Below the pieces are notes generated by a model. The model had not been told where the DNA came from. It made no database searches and was given only the letters and a program-made list of their open reading frames with translations. The position numbers and the translations under genes were made by a program. This document shows positions 16,846-27,218 of a stretch of DNA of 64,000 nt, in pieces; position 1 is the first letter of the stretch; each line of letters begins with the position of its first letter. The DNA is from Microbacterium sp. Marseille-Q6965 (GTDB taxonomy: Bacteria; Actinomycetota; Actinomycetes; Actinomycetales; Microbacteriaceae): contig NZ_CAMGZA010000001.1 of assembly GCF_946151065.1 (NCBI RefSeq), forward strand, positions 868,001 through 932,000, given 5' to 3'.

Positions 16846-18258
16846 TCACTGTACCACCTGTCGCAGCGCCGACGACGCGATGTAGTCCTGCAGCGCCCGC
16901 GCGTCGTTCGCCATCTCGACGACATGCTGCGGTGCGGCCATCATCTCGCCCAGTTCGGGCGAAAGCTCCAGGTCGACGCCGATCGCCTCGCGGATCGTCT
17001 CGGCGAACTTCTGGGGCTTCGCGGTCTCGAGCACGAGCATGGGCACGCCCGGCTCGACGTACTCGCGGGCGACCTTCACGCCGTCCGCCGTGTGGGGATC
17101 GATGATGTCGCCCGATGCCTCGTGCACGGAGCGGATGGTCGCGAGACGGTCCGCGTGCGTCGACGTGCCGCTGACGAGGCCGAACTCCTCGGCGAACCGC
17201 GGCTGCTCGCTCGAGAAGTCGAACGAGCCGCCCTCCAGTTCCCGCCAGGCGGCGAGGACGCGCGCGGCGTCGCGGCCCGCGAGCTCGAAGATGAAGCGCT
17301 CCAGGTTGGACGCCTTGGAGATGTCCATCGACGGGCTCGAGGTGGCGAGCGTCTCAGCGGCGCCGCGCGGCCGGTAGATGCCGGTGCGGAAGAACTCGTC
17401 GAGCACGTTGTTCTCGTTGGTCGCGAGCACGAGCCGGCGGATGGGCAGGCCCATCTGCCGCGCGTAGAAGCCGGAGAGGATGTTGCCGAAGTTGCCGGAC
17501 GGCACGGTGAACGACAGCTCGGTCCAGCCGCCCGCGTCGGTGGCGCGCAGCCACGCCCAGAAGTAGTAGACGACCTGAGCGGTGATGCGGGCGAGGTTGA
17601 TGGAGTTGACGGCACCGAGGCTGTGCTCGCGCTTGAACTGCAGGTCCCCGGCGAGCTGCTTGACGAGGTTCTGGCAGTCGTCGAAGACGCCGTCGATCGC
17701 GATGTTGTGGATGTGCGGGTCGTTCAGCGAGAACATCTGCGCGCGCTGGAAGGCGCTCATCCGCCCCTGCGGCGACAGCATGAACACGGCGATGCGCTCC
17801 TTGCCGCGCAGGGCGTGCTCCGCCGCGGATCCCGTGTCGCCCGACGTGGCACCGAGCACGTTGAGCACGGCGCCGCGACGCTCGAGGGTGTATTCCAGCA
17901 CCTGACCGAGGAACTGCATGGCGAGGTCCTTGAACGCCAGCGTCGGCCCCTCCGAGAGGCCCACCAGCTCGATCCCCTCGCCGATCCGGCGCAGCGGCAC
18001 GACCTCCGCCGGGAACGGCTCGTATGCCGCGGCGACCATTCGCGCGAGGTCCTCGCGCGGGATGTCGGTCGCGAACAGGCCGATCACCTCGGTGGCCAGC
18101 TGCGGGTAGGTCAGCGCCCGCCAGCGTTCGAGCGTCTCGCCGTCCACCTCCGGCAAGGCCGCGGGCACCGCGAGCCCGCCGTCGGGGGCGAGCCCCTCGA
18201 GCAGCGCCTCGCTGAACGTCAGCGGCTCGGCACCGCCCCGGGTGGAGATGTAGTTCAT
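16846..18258 (-). CDS. thrC: Threonine synthase
   Basis: 470 residues; converts O-phosphohomoserine to threonine with PLP. The N-terminal MNYISTRGG is typical of the long thrC class; the PLP lysine is in GPTLAFKDLAMQF (about residue 110); VLGATSGDTGSAAEHAL binds the PLP phosphate; NSINLARITAQVVYYFWAW is a further conserved segment. It is the last gene of lysA-hom-thrB-thrC, 16 bp after thrB. Size is as expected for the long form. Confidence 0.96.
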   Translation of the reverse strand: MNYISTRGGAEPLTFSEALLEGLAPDGGLAVPAALPEVDGETLERWRALTYPQLATEVIGLFATDIPREDLARMVAAAYEPFPAEVVPLRRIGEGIELVGLSEGPTLAFKDLAMQFLGQVLEYTLERRGAVLNVLGATSGDTGSAAEHALRGKERIAVFMLSPQGRMSAFQRAQMFSLNDPHIHNIAIDGVFDDCQNLVKQLAGDLQFKREHSLGAVNSINLARITAQVVYYFWAWLRATDAGGWTELSFTVPSGNFGNILSGFYARQMGLPIRRLVLATNENNVLDEFFRTGIYRPRGAAETLATSSPSMDISKASNLERFIFELAGRDAARVLAAWRELEGGSFDFSSEQPRFAEEFGLVSGTSTHADRLATIRSVHEASGDIIDPHTADGVKVAREYVEPGVPMLVLETAKPQKFAETIREAIGVDLELSPELGEMMAAPQHVVEMANDARALQDYIASSALRQVVQ

Positions 18259-18274
18259 CGATCCGCTCCTCGCG

Positions 18275-19231
18275 TCATCCCGCCGTGCGGGACATGTCCA
18301 TTCTGGGGTCGTCTGCCGTCCAGGTCGTCCCGCCCAAGAAGTCGACGGCCAGCATGAGGGGCTGCCACGATCCGTCCGCCGCCTCCGCGGCGACGGCGGC
18401 GGCCTCGAGGCGGCGCCCGGGACCGTCGGCGAGCACGAGGACGCTGGGGCCAGCCCCGGACACGACGGCGGCGAAACCAGCGGCCCGCAGCGCGTTGACG
18501 AGCGCGAAGGTCTCGGGCATCGCCTGCGCCCGGCGCTCCTGGTGCAGCTTGTCCTCGGTCGCCGACATCAGCAGGTCGGGGCTCTGCGTGAGCGCCGCGA
18601 TCAGCAGCGCGGAGCGCGAGACGTTGAACACGGCGTCCTCGCGCGACACCTCGGCGGCCAGCACGCTGCGCGCCATGGACGTCGACATCGTGCGGTCAGG
18701 CACGAACACCACGGGGGCCACGCCGCGATGCACGAGCAGCTTCTTGTGCTGGGGAACGCCGTTCTCGGTCCACGCGATCGTCAGCCCGCCGAACAGTGCC
18801 GGCGCGACGTTGTCGGGGTGTCCCTCGAGCTCGGTCGCGAGACGCAGCAGGTCGGCGTCGGTGAGCTGCCCGTCGAGCAGCCCGTTGGCCGCGAGCACGC
18901 CCGCGGCGACCGCGGCCCCCGACGATCCCAGGCCCTTGCCGTGCGGGATCCCGTTGTGTGCGACGATCCGCAGGCCAGGCGCCCGGCGGCCGGCGGCCTC
19001 GAAGCAGTACCGGATGGTGCGAGCGATCAGGTGCGAGTCGTCGCGCGGGATGTGCTCGGCGCCGCTGCCCGAGACCTCGATCTCGAGCTCGCCGGGCGGG
19101 AGTGCCGTCACCTCGACCTCGTCGTACACGCTGAGGGCGAGCCCGAGCGTGTCGAAGCCCGGACCGAGGTTGGCGCTGGTGGCCGGGACGCGCACGTGCA
19201 CGGTGCGCGTCTCGGCGGCTGCGGCGCTCAT
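18275..19231 (-). CDS. thrB: Homoserine kinase
   Basis: 318 residues, GHMP kinase family; phosphorylates homoserine with ATP. It has the N-terminal VRVPATSANLGPGFDTLGLAL and the ATP-binding glycine-rich IPHGKGLGSSGAAVAAG. The C-terminal GHMP motif is AAVVSGAGPSVLVLADG. Start ATG overlaps the hom stop by 4 bp, which indicates translational coupling. The residues of the substrate pocket are not resolvable from sequence alone, but the operon position makes the assignment firm. Confidence 0.96.
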   Translation of the reverse strand: MSAAAAETRTVHVRVPATSANLGPGFDTLGLALSVYDEVEVTALPPGELEIEVSGSGAEHIPRDDSHLIARTIRYCFEAAGRRAPGLRIVAHNGIPHGKGLGSSGAAVAAGVLAANGLLDGQLTDADLLRLATELEGHPDNVAPALFGGLTIAWTENGVPQHKKLLVHRGVAPVVFVPDRTMSTSMARSVLAAEVSREDAVFNVSRSALLIAALTQSPDLLMSATEDKLHQERRAQAMPETFALVNALRAAGFAAVVSGAGPSVLVLADGPGRRLEAAAVAAEAADGSWQPLMLAVDFLGGTTWTADDPRMDMSRTAG

Positions 19232-20526
19232 TCCCCTTCCACGCGCAGCACCGACACCACGCGCTCGACGGCGTCGCTGGCGGCCAGTCGGGCGACGGTG
19301 TCGCTCAGCGCCTGCTCCCGAGCGCGGTGGGTGCCGATCACGATCGACGCCAGCCCCTCGTCGCCCTGGCTCTGGTCCACCGTGGCGACGGACACCCCGC
19401 CCTCGGCGAAGATGCCGGCGATCGTCGCGAGCACACCGGGCTCGTCCGTGGCCTCGAGGCGCACCTGGTAGCGGGTGAGGATGCGCCCGATGGGTGCGGT
19501 CGGCAGGCTCATGCGCGGCGACTCGCCCACCCCCACACCCCCGGCGATGTGGCGACGCGCGGCCGAGACGACGTCGCCGAGCACGGCCGAGGCGGTCTCG
19601 AGACCGCCGGCGCCCGCGCCGTAGAACATGAGCGCGCCGGCGGCGGCCGCCTCCACGAAGACGGCGTTGTTGCCGCCGTGCACGCTGGCCAGCGGGTGGT
19701 CACGTTCGATGAGCGCGGGGTACACGCGCACCGAGATGGCCTCCTCGCCCTCGTCCTCGAGGCGCTCGCACACGGCCAGCAGCTTGACGACGAACCCGGC
19801 CCTGCGGGCCCCCTCGATCATGTCGGCCGTGACGTTCTCGATGCCCTCGCGGTGCACGTCCTCCAGCGACACCTTCGTGTGGAACGCGAGGCTGGCGAGG
19901 ATCGCCGCCTTCTGCGCGGCGTCGTAGCCCTCGAGATCCAGCGTGGGGTCGGCCTCGAGGTAGCCCAGGTCGGTGGCGATGCGCTGGGCCTCCTCGGCGC
20001 TCAGCCCCTCCCGGTCCATCTTGTCGAGGATGAAGTTAGTGCTGCCGTTGACGATGCCGAAGATGCGCTGGATCCGGTCGCCCGCGAGCGAGTCCTTGAG
20101 CGGCCGGATGATCGGGATCGCGGCCGCCACGGCCGCCTCGTACGACACGCTCGCGCCGACCTGATCGGCGGCGTCGAAGATCTCCGCGCCGTGGGTGGCC
20201 AGGAGCGCCTTGTTGCCGGTGACGACGTCGGCGCCCGACGTGAGCGCCGTGAGCAGATGCGTGCGCGCGGGCTCGATGCCGCCCATCAGCTCGATGACGA
20301 TATCGCTGCCGACGATGAGGCTCTCGGCGTCGGTGGTGAGCAGCTCGCGCGGCAGCTCGACGTCGCGCGGCGCGTCGAGGTTCCGCACGGCGATGCCCGC
20401 GAGCTCCAGCTCGGCGCCGGCACGCTCGGCCAGCTCCTCGCGATGGGTGAGCAGCAGGTGCGCCACCTGCGATCCGACCGAGCCGGCGCCCAGCAGCGCG
20501 ACCCGGAGCGTGCGCTTCTCGATCAT
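19228..20526 (-). CDS. hom: Homoserine dehydrogenase
   Basis: 432 residues; reduces aspartate semialdehyde to homoserine with NAD(P)H. Rossmann motif LLGAGSVGSQ (glycines 13, 15 and 18), the catalytic-domain segments TGNKALLATHG and GIVNGSTNFILDKM, and LEGYDAAQKAAILASLAFH. The C-terminal ACT domain (VRLEATDEPGVLATIAGIFA, about 350-430) implies feedback control, as in the threonine-inhibited Gram-positive enzymes. It overlaps both lysA and thrB by 4 bp. Confidence 0.97.
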   Translation of the reverse strand: MIEKRTLRVALLGAGSVGSQVAHLLLTHREELAERAGAELELAGIAVRNLDAPRDVELPRELLTTDAESLIVGSDIVIELMGGIEPARTHLLTALTSGADVVTGNKALLATHGAEIFDAADQVGASVSYEAAVAAAIPIIRPLKDSLAGDRIQRIFGIVNGSTNFILDKMDREGLSAEEAQRIATDLGYLEADPTLDLEGYDAAQKAAILASLAFHTKVSLEDVHREGIENVTADMIEGARRAGFVVKLLAVCERLEDEGEEAISVRVYPALIERDHPLASVHGGNNAVFVEAAAAGALMFYGAGAGGLETASAVLGDVVSAARRHIAGGVGVGESPRMSLPTAPIGRILTRYQVRLEATDEPGVLATIAGIFAEGGVSVATVDQSQGDEGLASIVIGTHRAREQALSDTVARLAASDAVERVVSVLRVEGE

Positions 20527-21950
20527 GCCTTCTCCTCGTTCGGGCGCGCCGCGCGCGGGTCCAGGCCCAGGTCGCGGGCAAGCAGGTCGTCGATGCTCTC
20601 GCCGCGCACGATCACGCGGGCGGATCCGCCCGACACCGCCACCACGGGCGGGCGAGGCACGGCGTTGTAGTTGCTGGCGAGCGAGTAGCAGTACGCGCCC
20701 GTCGCGGGCACGGCCAGCAGGTCACCGGGCTCGACATCGCCGGGCAGGTATTCGGCGTCCACGACGATGTCGCCCGACTCGCAGTGGCGACCGACGACGC
20801 GCGCGAGCGCGGGCGCGGCGCCGCTGGTGCGCGACGCGATCCGCGCGGAGTACTGCGCGCCGTACAGGGCGGTGCGGATGTTGTCGCTCATGCCGCCGTC
20901 CACGCTCACGTAGAGGCGGCTGAGGGCGTCGCTCACCTGCACGGGCTTGACCGTGCCGACCTCGTACAGCGTGACGCCGGCGCGGCCGACGATCGCGCGC
21001 CCCGGCTCGAAGGCGAGCTCGGGCACCGGGATGCCGCGGGCCGAGCACTCCCGCGCCACGGCGTCGACGATGTCACCGGCGAGCTGCGTGATGGGGGTCG
21101 GGTGGTCGGCACGGGTGTACGCGATGCCGTAGCCGCCGCCCAGGTTCAGCTGCGGCACGTCGCCGCCCTCGAGCAACCGCGCGTGCACCTCGACGAGGCG
21201 TGCGGCCGACTCGGCGAATCCGGCGGGCCCGAAGATCTGCGATCCGATGTGGCAGTGCAGCCCCGCGAACCGCAGGTGGGGCAGCTCGCGGATGCGCGCC
21301 ACGATGTCGGGCGCCTGTGCCAGCGCGAAGCCGAACTTCTGGTCCTCGTGCGCCGTGGCGAGGAAGTCGTGCGTCTCGGCGTGCACGCCGCTGTTCACGC
21401 GGACGAGCACCCGCTGCACGACGCCCAGGCGCTCGGCCACCGCGGCGAGCCGCTCGATCTCGATGGCGCTGTCGACGACGACCGATCCCACGCCCACCGA
21501 CGCGGCGTGCTCGAGCTCGGCGACCGACTTGTTGTTGCCGTGCAGGCCGATGTACTGCGGGTCGGCGCCGGCGGCGAGCGCGATGGCGAGTTCCCCGCCG
21601 GTGGCCACGTCGATCGCGAGGCCCTCCTCGCGCACCCAGCGCGCGACCGCGCCGCTGAGGAACGCCTTGCCCGCGTAGTACACGCGGGCGCGGGTGCCGT
21701 GGCGAGCCGCGGCGTCGCGGAACGCGGCGAGCACCTCGCGCGCCCGCGCGCGCACGCCATCCTCGTCGAGCACGTACAGCGGCGTGCCGAAGTCGCGGGC
21801 GAGCTGGGAGGCGGGAATGCCGCCGATCCGCAGCACGCCGTCGGCATCCCGGTCCGCGCCGGCGGGCCACACCGCCTCGGCGAGATCGTTCGGGTCGTCG
21901 GGCACGGCGAGCCACTCGGGCGCGACGGCCCCGGCGGAGCTGTGAGTCAC
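20523..21950 (-). CDS. lysA: Diaminopimelate decarboxylase
   Basis: 475 residues; makes L-lysine from meso-diaminopimelate. Fold-III PLP enzyme with the Schiff-base lysine at K95 (YYAGKAFLSG), GLHGNNKS, GLHCHIGSQIF, the glycine loop LGGGYGIAY and EPGRAIVG. The GTG start is six bases after a TAGACT -10 box, so the operon mRNA should be leaderless. The first gene of lysA-hom-thrB-thrC, making lysine and threonine branch enzymes co-expressed. Confidence 0.97.
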   Translation of the reverse strand: MTHSSAGAVAPEWLAVPDDPNDLAEAVWPAGADRDADGVLRIGGIPASQLARDFGTPLYVLDEDGVRARAREVLAAFRDAAARHGTRARVYYAGKAFLSGAVARWVREEGLAIDVATGGELAIALAAGADPQYIGLHGNNKSVAELEHAASVGVGSVVVDSAIEIERLAAVAERLGVVQRVLVRVNSGVHAETHDFLATAHEDQKFGFALAQAPDIVARIRELPHLRFAGLHCHIGSQIFGPAGFAESAARLVEVHARLLEGGDVPQLNLGGGYGIAYTRADHPTPITQLAGDIVDAVARECSARGIPVPELAFEPGRAIVGRAGVTLYEVGTVKPVQVSDALSRLYVSVDGGMSDNIRTALYGAQYSARIASRTSGAAPALARVVGRHCESGDIVVDAEYLPGDVEPGDLLAVPATGAYCYSLASNYNAVPRPPVVAVSGGSARVIVRGESIDDLLARDLGLDPRAARPNEEKA

Positions 21951-21956
21951 CCGACG

Positions 21957-21962
21957 AGTCTA
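21957..21962 (-). promoter_or_regulatory. -10 box of the lysA operon, leaderless
   Basis: Minus-strand TAGACT, six bases before the lysA GTG; with a start of transcription about 7 bases downstream, the mRNA would begin at or next to the start codon. Confidence 0.55.
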
Positions 21963-21998
21963 GGACGACTCCGCCGGGGGCCCGGCGCGCACTGAGCC

Positions 21999-22751
21999 TT
22001 ATGCGCAGCCGCCGGGCCGCTGCAGCGTCGGATCGTTCAGCAGCCCGCCGTCGACGACGAGATGAGCGATGAGCCGCTCCCCCTCGACGCGCGCGTCGGA
22101 CAGCGTGACGCCCGCAGGCAACGCCTCGGCCAGGCACACCGGGATCGGCTGGGTGAGCGTCGTCGGCACACCGGGCGGCAGTGCCCCCGGCAGCTCGAGC
22201 CGCCACTGCCCGAGCGCGACCTCCGTGGGCGACAGCAGGAGCCGCCCCTCCGAGGCCGAGGGGCGCAGGGTGAGGTGCAGGGCGCCGAGGATCGGGACGT
22301 CGCCGGAGACCTCGACATCGGGCTCCGCCAGGGCGATCGCGGCGGCCCCGCCGAGCGCCTCCCACGCGCTGCCCGCGCTCGCCCGGCTCACGAGGGTCTC
22401 GAGGGCGGCGGCCTCGAGCGACGCGGTCGCCGTCGCGTCGTCGGCGGTCATGCCGTGCACGTCCACCCCCTGCAGCGCCAGGCGCACGTCTGCGGTGACG
22501 CCCTCGTACTCCACCCGCTCACCCGTGACGCGCGCGTGCTCGATCCGGCCGCCGATCAGCTGCGGGATCACGAGCCCCGGGATGTCCACGTCGAGGCTCC
22601 CGACGCGCGCGCCGGCCTCCTCCACGGCCTGTTGCACGCGGTCGCGGATGACGGAGCGCGCGATGGCCTCACCGGCGGCAAAAGCGCCGGCCGCGATCGC
22701 GATCACCACGACGACCGCGACGACCCATCCCCACCGCCCACGACGCCTCAT
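21999..22751 (-). CDS. DUF2993 (LmeA-like) lipid-binding-type protein
   Basis: 250 residues with a basic N-terminus (MRRRGRWGW), a single membrane helix at about 9-31 and an extracytoplasmic region. The segment DIPGLVIPQLIGGRIEHARVTGERVEYEGVTADV matches the layout of DUF2993 proteins; LmeA of mycobacteria belongs to this family and acts in lipomannan maturation in the periplasm. That role is knowledge of a distant relative, not shown here. Stop is TAA, rare in this window. It lies between argS and lysA on the same strand, with 64- and 48-bp gaps, and probably has its own transcription unit. Confidence 0.75.
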   Translation of the reverse strand: MRRRGRWGWVVAVVVVIAIAAGAFAAGEAIARSVIRDRVQQAVEEAGARVGSLDVDIPGLVIPQLIGGRIEHARVTGERVEYEGVTADVRLALQGVDVHGMTADDATATASLEAAALETLVSRASAGSAWEALGGAAAIALAEPDVEVSGDVPILGALHLTLRPSASEGRLLLSPTEVALGQWRLELPGALPPGVPTTLTQPIPVCLAEALPAGVTLSDARVEGERLIAHLVVDGGLLNDPTLQRPGGCA

Positions 22752-22815
22752 AGCGGCACCCTCTCACACCGAGCCCGGAGCCGGCCGAGACGGCGGCGCC
22801 GAGTCCGACACCGGT

Positions 22816-24480
22816 TCACATCCGCTCGGGGGCGCTCACTCCCAGCAGGCCGAGGCCGTTGCGCAGCACCTGCCCGGTGGCGTCGTTCAACCACAGGCGC
22901 GTGTTGTGCACCGGCTCGACGGGCTCGTCGCCCTTCGGCGTGACGCGGCAGTTGTCGTACCAGCGGTGGTACAGGCCGGCGATCTCTTCCAGGTAGCGGG
23001 CGACGCGGTGCGGTTCCCGCTGCTCGGCGGCGAACGCCACGACGCGCGGGAACTCCTGCAGGGCGCCCAGCAGGGCGGCCTCCGTCTCGTGCGTGAGCAG
23101 CTCGGGGGCGAACGAGTCGCGGGTCACCCCCGCGTCGACGGCGTTGCGCGCGACGTTGTGCGTGCGCGCGTGGGCGTACTGCACGTAGAACACCGGGTTG
23201 TCGTTGGTGCGGCGCTGCAGCACGTCGAGGTCGATGTCGAGGTTGGAATCCGTCGAGCTGCGCACGAGCGCGTAGCGGGCGGCGTCCACGCCCACGATCT
23301 CGACGAGGTCCTCGAGGGTCACGACGGTGCCGGCGCGCTTCGACATCCGCACGGGCTGGCCCTCGCGAAGCAGGTTCACCATCTGCCCGATGAGGATCTG
23401 CAGGTTCACGCCCGGCTCGTCGCCGAACGCCGCGCACATCGCCATGAGTCGCTTGACGTAGCCGTGGTGATCCGCGCCGAGCATGATGATGCAGCGATCG
23501 AAGCCGCGCTCGCGCTTGTCGAGGTAGTAGGCGAGGTCGCCGGAGATGTAGGCCGGCTTCCCGTCCGACTTGATGACGACCCGGTCCTTGTCGTCGCCGT
23601 AGTCCGTGGTGCGCAGCCACACCGCACCGTCCTGCTCGAAGATGCGACCGAGGTCGCGCAGCCGCTGCACCGCCCGGGCCACGGCGCCGGAGGTGTGCAG
23701 ATCGTTCTCGTGGAAGTACACGTCGAAGTCGACGCCGAACTCGTGGAGGCTCTTCTTGATGTCGTCGAACATGAAGTCGACGCCGATCCGGCGGAAGGTC
23801 TCCTGCAGCTCGTCCGCGTCGAGCGCCGTCAGGTCGCCGTCGTATGCGGCGACGACACGCTGCGCGATCTCACCGATGTACGCCCCGCCGTATCCGTCCT
23901 CCGGGGTGGGCTCGCCCCGGTATGCGGCAACGAGGCTGCGCGCGAAGCGGTCGATCTGCGCGCCGTGGTCGTTGAAGTAGTACTCGCGCGTCACGTCGCC
24001 ACCCTGGGCGGCCAACAGGCGCGCGAGCGAGTCACCCACGGCGGCCCAGCGCGTGCCGCCGAGGTGGATCGGCCCCGTCGGGTTCGCCGACACGAACTCG
24101 AGATTGATCTTCTGCCCGGCGAACGCCGTGCCGGTGCCGTACGACGCGCCGGCATCGACGATCGTCCTCGCGAGCGCACCGGCGGCGGCCGCCTCGAGGC
24201 GGATGTTGATGAAGCCCGGCCCGGCGACCTCTACGCCGGCCACCCCATCCACGGCGACGAGACCGTCGGCGATCTCCTGCGCCAGCTCCCGGGGGTTCGT
24301 GCCGAGCTTTTTGGCGAACTTCATGGCGGTGTTCGTGGCCCAGTCGCCGTGGTCGCGGTTCTTGGGGCGCTCGAAAGCGATGTCGGCCGCCGTGATCCCC
24401 AGCTCCTCGCCCGGTCGACGTCGCTCGGCGATCGGCGTGAGAACGGCGAGCAGAGCGGCGGCGAGGGCATCGGGATTCAT
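22816..24480 (-). CDS. argS: Arginyl-tRNA synthetase
   Basis: 554 residues, class I synthetase charging tRNA-Arg. N-terminal Add-1 domain (about 1-110), the HIGH-type motif [12 protein letters not shown] at 131-142 and the KMSKS-equivalent [12 protein letters not shown]. The C-terminal anticodon-binding DALR domain includes YVQYAHAR and ends with [16 protein letters not shown], a typical ArgRS tail. The ATG at 24480 is preceded by a TAGACT -10 box eight bases away; longer extensions upstream run into the divergent maf promoter. Confidence 0.97.
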   Translation of the reverse strand: MNPDALAAALLAVLTPIAERRRPGEELGITAADIAFERPKNRDHGDWATNTAMKFAKKLGTNPRELAQEIADGLVAVDGVAGVEVAGPGFINIRLEAAAAGALARTIVDAGASYGTGTAFAGQKINLEFVSANPTGPIHLGGTRWAAVGDSLARLLAAQGGDVTREYYFNDHGAQIDRFARSLVAAYRGEPTPEDGYGGAYIGEIAQRVVAAYDGDLTALDADELQETFRRIGVDFMFDDIKKSLHEFGVDFDVYFHENDLHTSGAVARAVQRLRDLGRIFEQDGAVWLRTTDYGDDKDRVVIKSDGKPAYISGDLAYYLDKRERGFDRCIIMLGADHHGYVKRLMAMCAAFGDEPGVNLQILIGQMVNLLREGQPVRMSKRAGTVVTLEDLVEIVGVDAARYALVRSSTDSNLDIDLDVLQRRTNDNPVFYVQYAHARTHNVARNAVDAGVTRDSFAPELLTHETEAALLGALQEFPRVVAFAAEQREPHRVARYLEEIAGLYHRWYDNCRVTPKGDEPVEPVHNTRLWLNDATGQVLRNGLGLLGVSAPERM

Positions 24481-24488
24481 AGGCCTCA

Positions 24489-24494
24489 AGTCTA
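24489..24494 (-). promoter_or_regulatory. -10 box of argS
   Basis: Minus-strand TAGACT ends eight bases before the argS ATG, implying a leaderless or near-leaderless transcript. Confidence 0.5.
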
Positions 24495-24619
24495 GGGCGG
24501 CGCACCCGCGTGAATTGCCGGGCGCCGCCCGATGAGGACGGCGCCCCACTCCTCCGCGGGAGGACGACGCAACCCGGGCTTCATGGCGGCGCCCACCGCC
24601 CTCCGCGCCGCCCGGTCGA

Positions 24620-24625
24620 TACCGT
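24620..24625 (+). promoter_or_regulatory. -10 box of maf, leaderless
   Basis: TACCGT followed by six bases (GGAGCC) and the maf ATG. The GGAG is too close to the ATG for a normal ribosome site, supporting leaderless initiation. Confidence 0.5.
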
Positions 24626-24631
24626 GGAGCC

Positions 24632-25273
24632 ATGCAGGTCTGCCTCGCCTCCACGTCGCCCGCCCGCCTCATGCTCATGCGCCAGGCCGGCATCGAACCG
24701 CGCCTGGAGGCGCCCGGGGTGGACGAGGAGGCGGAGATCGCCGCGGTGGAGGCCGCCGAGAGCCGCACCCTTCCGCCCGGCGAGCACGTGCTCGTGCTCG
24801 CGCGCCTCAAGGCGCGGGACGTCGCGTCCAGGCTTGCCACCGAGGACTTCGACGGGATCGTGATCGGCGGCGACTCGATGTTCGAGCTCGACGGCGTCGT
24901 CTACGGGAAGCCCCACACCTCCGAGAGGGCCACAGCGCGCTGGCACGAGATGCGCGGCCGCACCGGCGTGCTGCACTCCGGCCACAGCGTCATCCGGGTC
25001 TCGCCCGGCGCGGAACCCCGCGAGGTGCATGCCGTGGCAGAGGCGGCGGTCTCGTTCGCCGCCGACGTGGACGACGCCGAGATCGCCGCCTACGTCGCCA
25101 CGGGAGAGCCGCTGCAGGTCGCCGGCGCCTTCACGGTCGACAGCCTGGGCGGCGCCTTCATCGAACGCGTCGAGGGCGACCCCTCCACCGTCGTGGGGAT
25201 GTCGCTGTCCACGGTCCGCCGCCTCGTCCGGGACCTCGGCATCACCTGGACCGACCTCTGGAACCGGGCCTGA
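24632..25273 (+). CDS. maf: Maf-family nucleoside triphosphate pyrophosphatase
   Basis: 213 residues; hydrolyses non-canonical or methylated nucleoside triphosphates to monophosphates. N-terminal [17 protein letters not shown] is the family P-loop-like motif (S-x-R). [24 protein letters not shown] holds the catalytic aspartate region, and [28 protein letters not shown] is the C-terminal signature. Followed by the acyl-CoA carboxylase alpha gene; maf and acc genes are often neighbours in Actinobacteria. Which nucleotide it prefers (dTTP/UTP or m7GTP class) is not decided. Confidence 0.92.
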   Translation: MQVCLASTSPARLMLMRQAGIEPRLEAPGVDEEAEIAAVEAAESRTLPPGEHVLVLARLKARDVASRLATEDFDGIVIGGDSMFELDGVVYGKPHTSERATARWHEMRGRTGVLHSGHSVIRVSPGAEPREVHAVAEAAVSFAADVDDAEIAAYVATGEPLQVAGAFTVDSLGGAFIERVEGDPSTVVGMSLSTVRRLVRDLGITWTDLWNRA

Positions 25274-25276
25274 CGA

Positions 25277-25303
25277 GCGGGCACGATCGGCACACGTGCC
25301 CGC
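25277..25303 (+). terminator. Hairpin after maf
   Basis: GCGGGCACG - 9-base loop - CGTGCCCGC, a perfect 9-bp stem starting 4 bp after the maf stop, with no T tract. It may be a GC-type terminator or an mRNA 3'-end hairpin. Confidence 0.5.
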
Positions 25304-25426
25304 GCCGCGAGCGACGCCCGCACTATCCGCGGTTCCGGCCTCGCGCGGACACCGGTCGTAGACATCACGACACGATTTCGGCGCTTTGTTGTCGGGGGCG
25401 CTCAAAGGAGCGGGGGCCACCGTTAC

Positions 25427-25432
25427 TAGGCT
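25427..25432 (+). promoter_or_regulatory. -10 box of the carboxylase alpha gene
   Basis: TAGGCT, seven bases before the ATG at 25440, with no ribosome site between them; predicted leaderless. Upstream in-frame codons back to 25386 would precede this promoter and were left out. Confidence 0.5.
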
Positions 25433-25439
25433 GAAATCC

Positions 25440-27218
25440 ATGTCCGACGCTCGTGCGCTCCGCAAGGTCCTCATCGCCAACCGTGGCGAGATCGCCGTCC
25501 GCATCATCCGGGCCGCCCGCGACGCCGGTCTCGGTTCGGTCGCCGTGTACGCCGACCAGGACCGCGACGCGCAGCACGCGAAGCTCGCCGACGAGGCATA
25601 CGCCCTCGGCGGGGAGACGAGCGCCGAGACCTACCTGAAGATCGACAAGATCCTCGCCGTGGCCCGGCGCTCGGGCGCCGACGCCGTGCACCCCGGGTAC
25701 GGCTTCCTCGCGGAGAACGCTGACTTCGCCCGCGCCGTGATCGGCGCCGGCCTGATCTGGATCGGTCCCTCGCCCGAGGCGATCGAGGCCCTCGGCGACA
25801 AGGTCACCGCGCGCCACGTCGCCGAGAAGGTGGGAGCGCCCCTCGCGCCCGGCACGCCCGGACCCGTCGACACCGCCGAGGAGGTCGTCGCCTTCGCCAA
25901 GGAGGTCGGCCTGCCGATCGCGATCAAGGCCGCGTACGGCGGCGGCGGCCGAGGTCTGAAGGTGGCTCGCACGCTCGAGGAGATCCCCGAGCTGTTCGAG
26001 TCGGCCACCCGCGAGGCGATCGCCGCCTTCGGCCGCGGCGAGTGCTTCGTCGAGAAGTACCTCGACAAGCCGCGCCACGTCGAGACCCAGTGCCTGGCCG
26101 ATGCCGAGGGCAACGTCGTCATCATCTCCACGCGCGACTGCTCGCTGCAGCGGCGCCACCAGAAGCTCGTCGAGGAGGCCCCGGCGCCGTTCCTCAGCGA
26201 GGAGCAGAACCGCATCCTCTACGACGCGTCCAAGGCGATCCTCCGCGAGGTCGGGTACACCGGCGCCGGCACCTGCGAGTTCCTCATCGGCGCGGACGGC
26301 ACGATCTCGTTCCTCGAGGTGAACACGCGACTGCAGGTGGAGCATCCCGTCTCCGAGGAGGTCACGGGGATCGACCTCGTGCGCGAGCAGTTCCGCATCG
26401 CCGCGGGCGGCACGATCGACTACGACGACCCGACGCCGCAGGGCCACTCCATCGAGTTCCGCATCAACGGCGAGGACCCGGGTCGCGGCTTCCTGCCGCA
26501 GCCCGGCCCGATCCACGTCTTCACCACCGTCGGCGGCCCGGGCGTTCGCCTCGACTCGGGCGTGACCGCCGGCGACAGCGTCTCGGGCGCCTTCGACTCG
26601 CTGCTGGCGAAGATCATCGTCACCGGCAAGGACCGCGCCGAGGCCCTCGAGCGCTCGCGCCGCGCGCTCGACGAGTTCGAGGTCACCGGCCTGCCCACCG
26701 TGCTGCCCTTCCACCGCAAGGTGGTGCGGGAACCGGCGTTCACGGCCGAGGACGGCACCTTCGGTGTCTACACCCGCTGGATCGAGACGGAGTTCGACAA
26801 CGACATCCCGGCCTGGGATGGCGAGCTCGAGCCGCCGGCCGCCCCCGAGCCGCGCCACACCGTGGTCGTCGAGGTCGCCGGCAAGCGCCTCGAGGTGAGC
26901 CTGCCCGATCGGATCACCGCCTCCGTCGCGCCCGCCGGCCGCCCGGCCGCCGCTCCCCCGTCGCGCCGCTCGCACAGCACCGGGTCGGTCTCGACCGGCG
27001 CGTCCGGCGACGCGCTGAAGTCGCCGATGCAGGCCACGGTCGTGAAGGTCGCCGTCGAGGAGGGCCAGCAGGTCGTCAAGGGCGACCTCGTCGTGGTGCT
27101 CGAGGCGATGAAGATGGAGCAGCCTCTGCAGGCACACAAGGACGGTGTCATCGCCGCGGTCGACGCCACGCCCGGAACCACCGTCCCGGCCGGCCACCAG
27201 CTCCTGCAGATCGTCTGA
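25440..27218 (+). CDS. Acetyl/propionyl-CoA carboxylase alpha subunit (biotin carboxylase + BCCP)
   Basis: 592 residues. Biotin carboxylase domain at 1 to about 450: [34 protein letters not shown], the ATP-grasp glycine loop [13 protein letters not shown], and [21 protein letters not shown] Pro/Ala linker is followed by a C-terminal biotin carboxyl carrier domain with EAMKM; the biotinylated lysine is K558. It carboxylates biotin with ATP and bicarbonate for acyl-CoA carboxylation, the first step of fatty acid (and possibly mycolic-type or branched) synthesis; the beta subunit is not adjacent. This matches the AccA3/PccA class of Actinobacteria. Confidence 0.95.
   Translation: MSDARALRKVLIANRGEIAVRIIRAARDAGLGSVAVYADQDRDAQHAKLADEAYALGGETSAETYLKIDKILAVARRSGADAVHPGYGFLAENADFARAVIGAGLIWIGPSPEAIEALGDKVTARHVAEKVGAPLAPGTPGPVDTAEEVVAFAKEVGLPIAIKAAYGGGGRGLKVARTLEEIPELFESATREAIAAFGRGECFVEKYLDKPRHVETQCLADAEGNVVIISTRDCSLQRRHQKLVEEAPAPFLSEEQNRILYDASKAILREVGYTGAGTCEFLIGADGTISFLEVNTRLQVEHPVSEEVTGIDLVREQFRIAAGGTIDYDDPTPQGHSIEFRINGEDPGRGFLPQPGPIHVFTTVGGPGVRLDSGVTAGDSVSGAFDSLLAKIIVTGKDRAEALERSRRALDEFEVTGLPTVLPFHRKVVREPAFTAEDGTFGVYTRWIETEFDNDIPAWDGELEPPAAPEPRHTVVVEVAGKRLEVSLPDRITASVAPAGRPAAAPPSRRSHSTGSVSTGASGDALKSPMQATVVKVAVEEGQQVVKGDLVVVLEAMKMEQPLQAHKDGVIAAVDATPGTTVPAGHQLLQIV

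Noticed and set aside
22069..24495. 808-codon open frame antisense to argS and the DUF2993 gene
   Set aside because: Spans two real genes and an intergenic gap; Arg/His/Ala-rich product typical of high-GC shadow frames.
24506..24631. Upstream extensions of argS and maf across their shared spacer
   Set aside because: Each would start before its own -10 box and overlap the divergent promoter; the conserved N-termini begin at 24480 and 24632.
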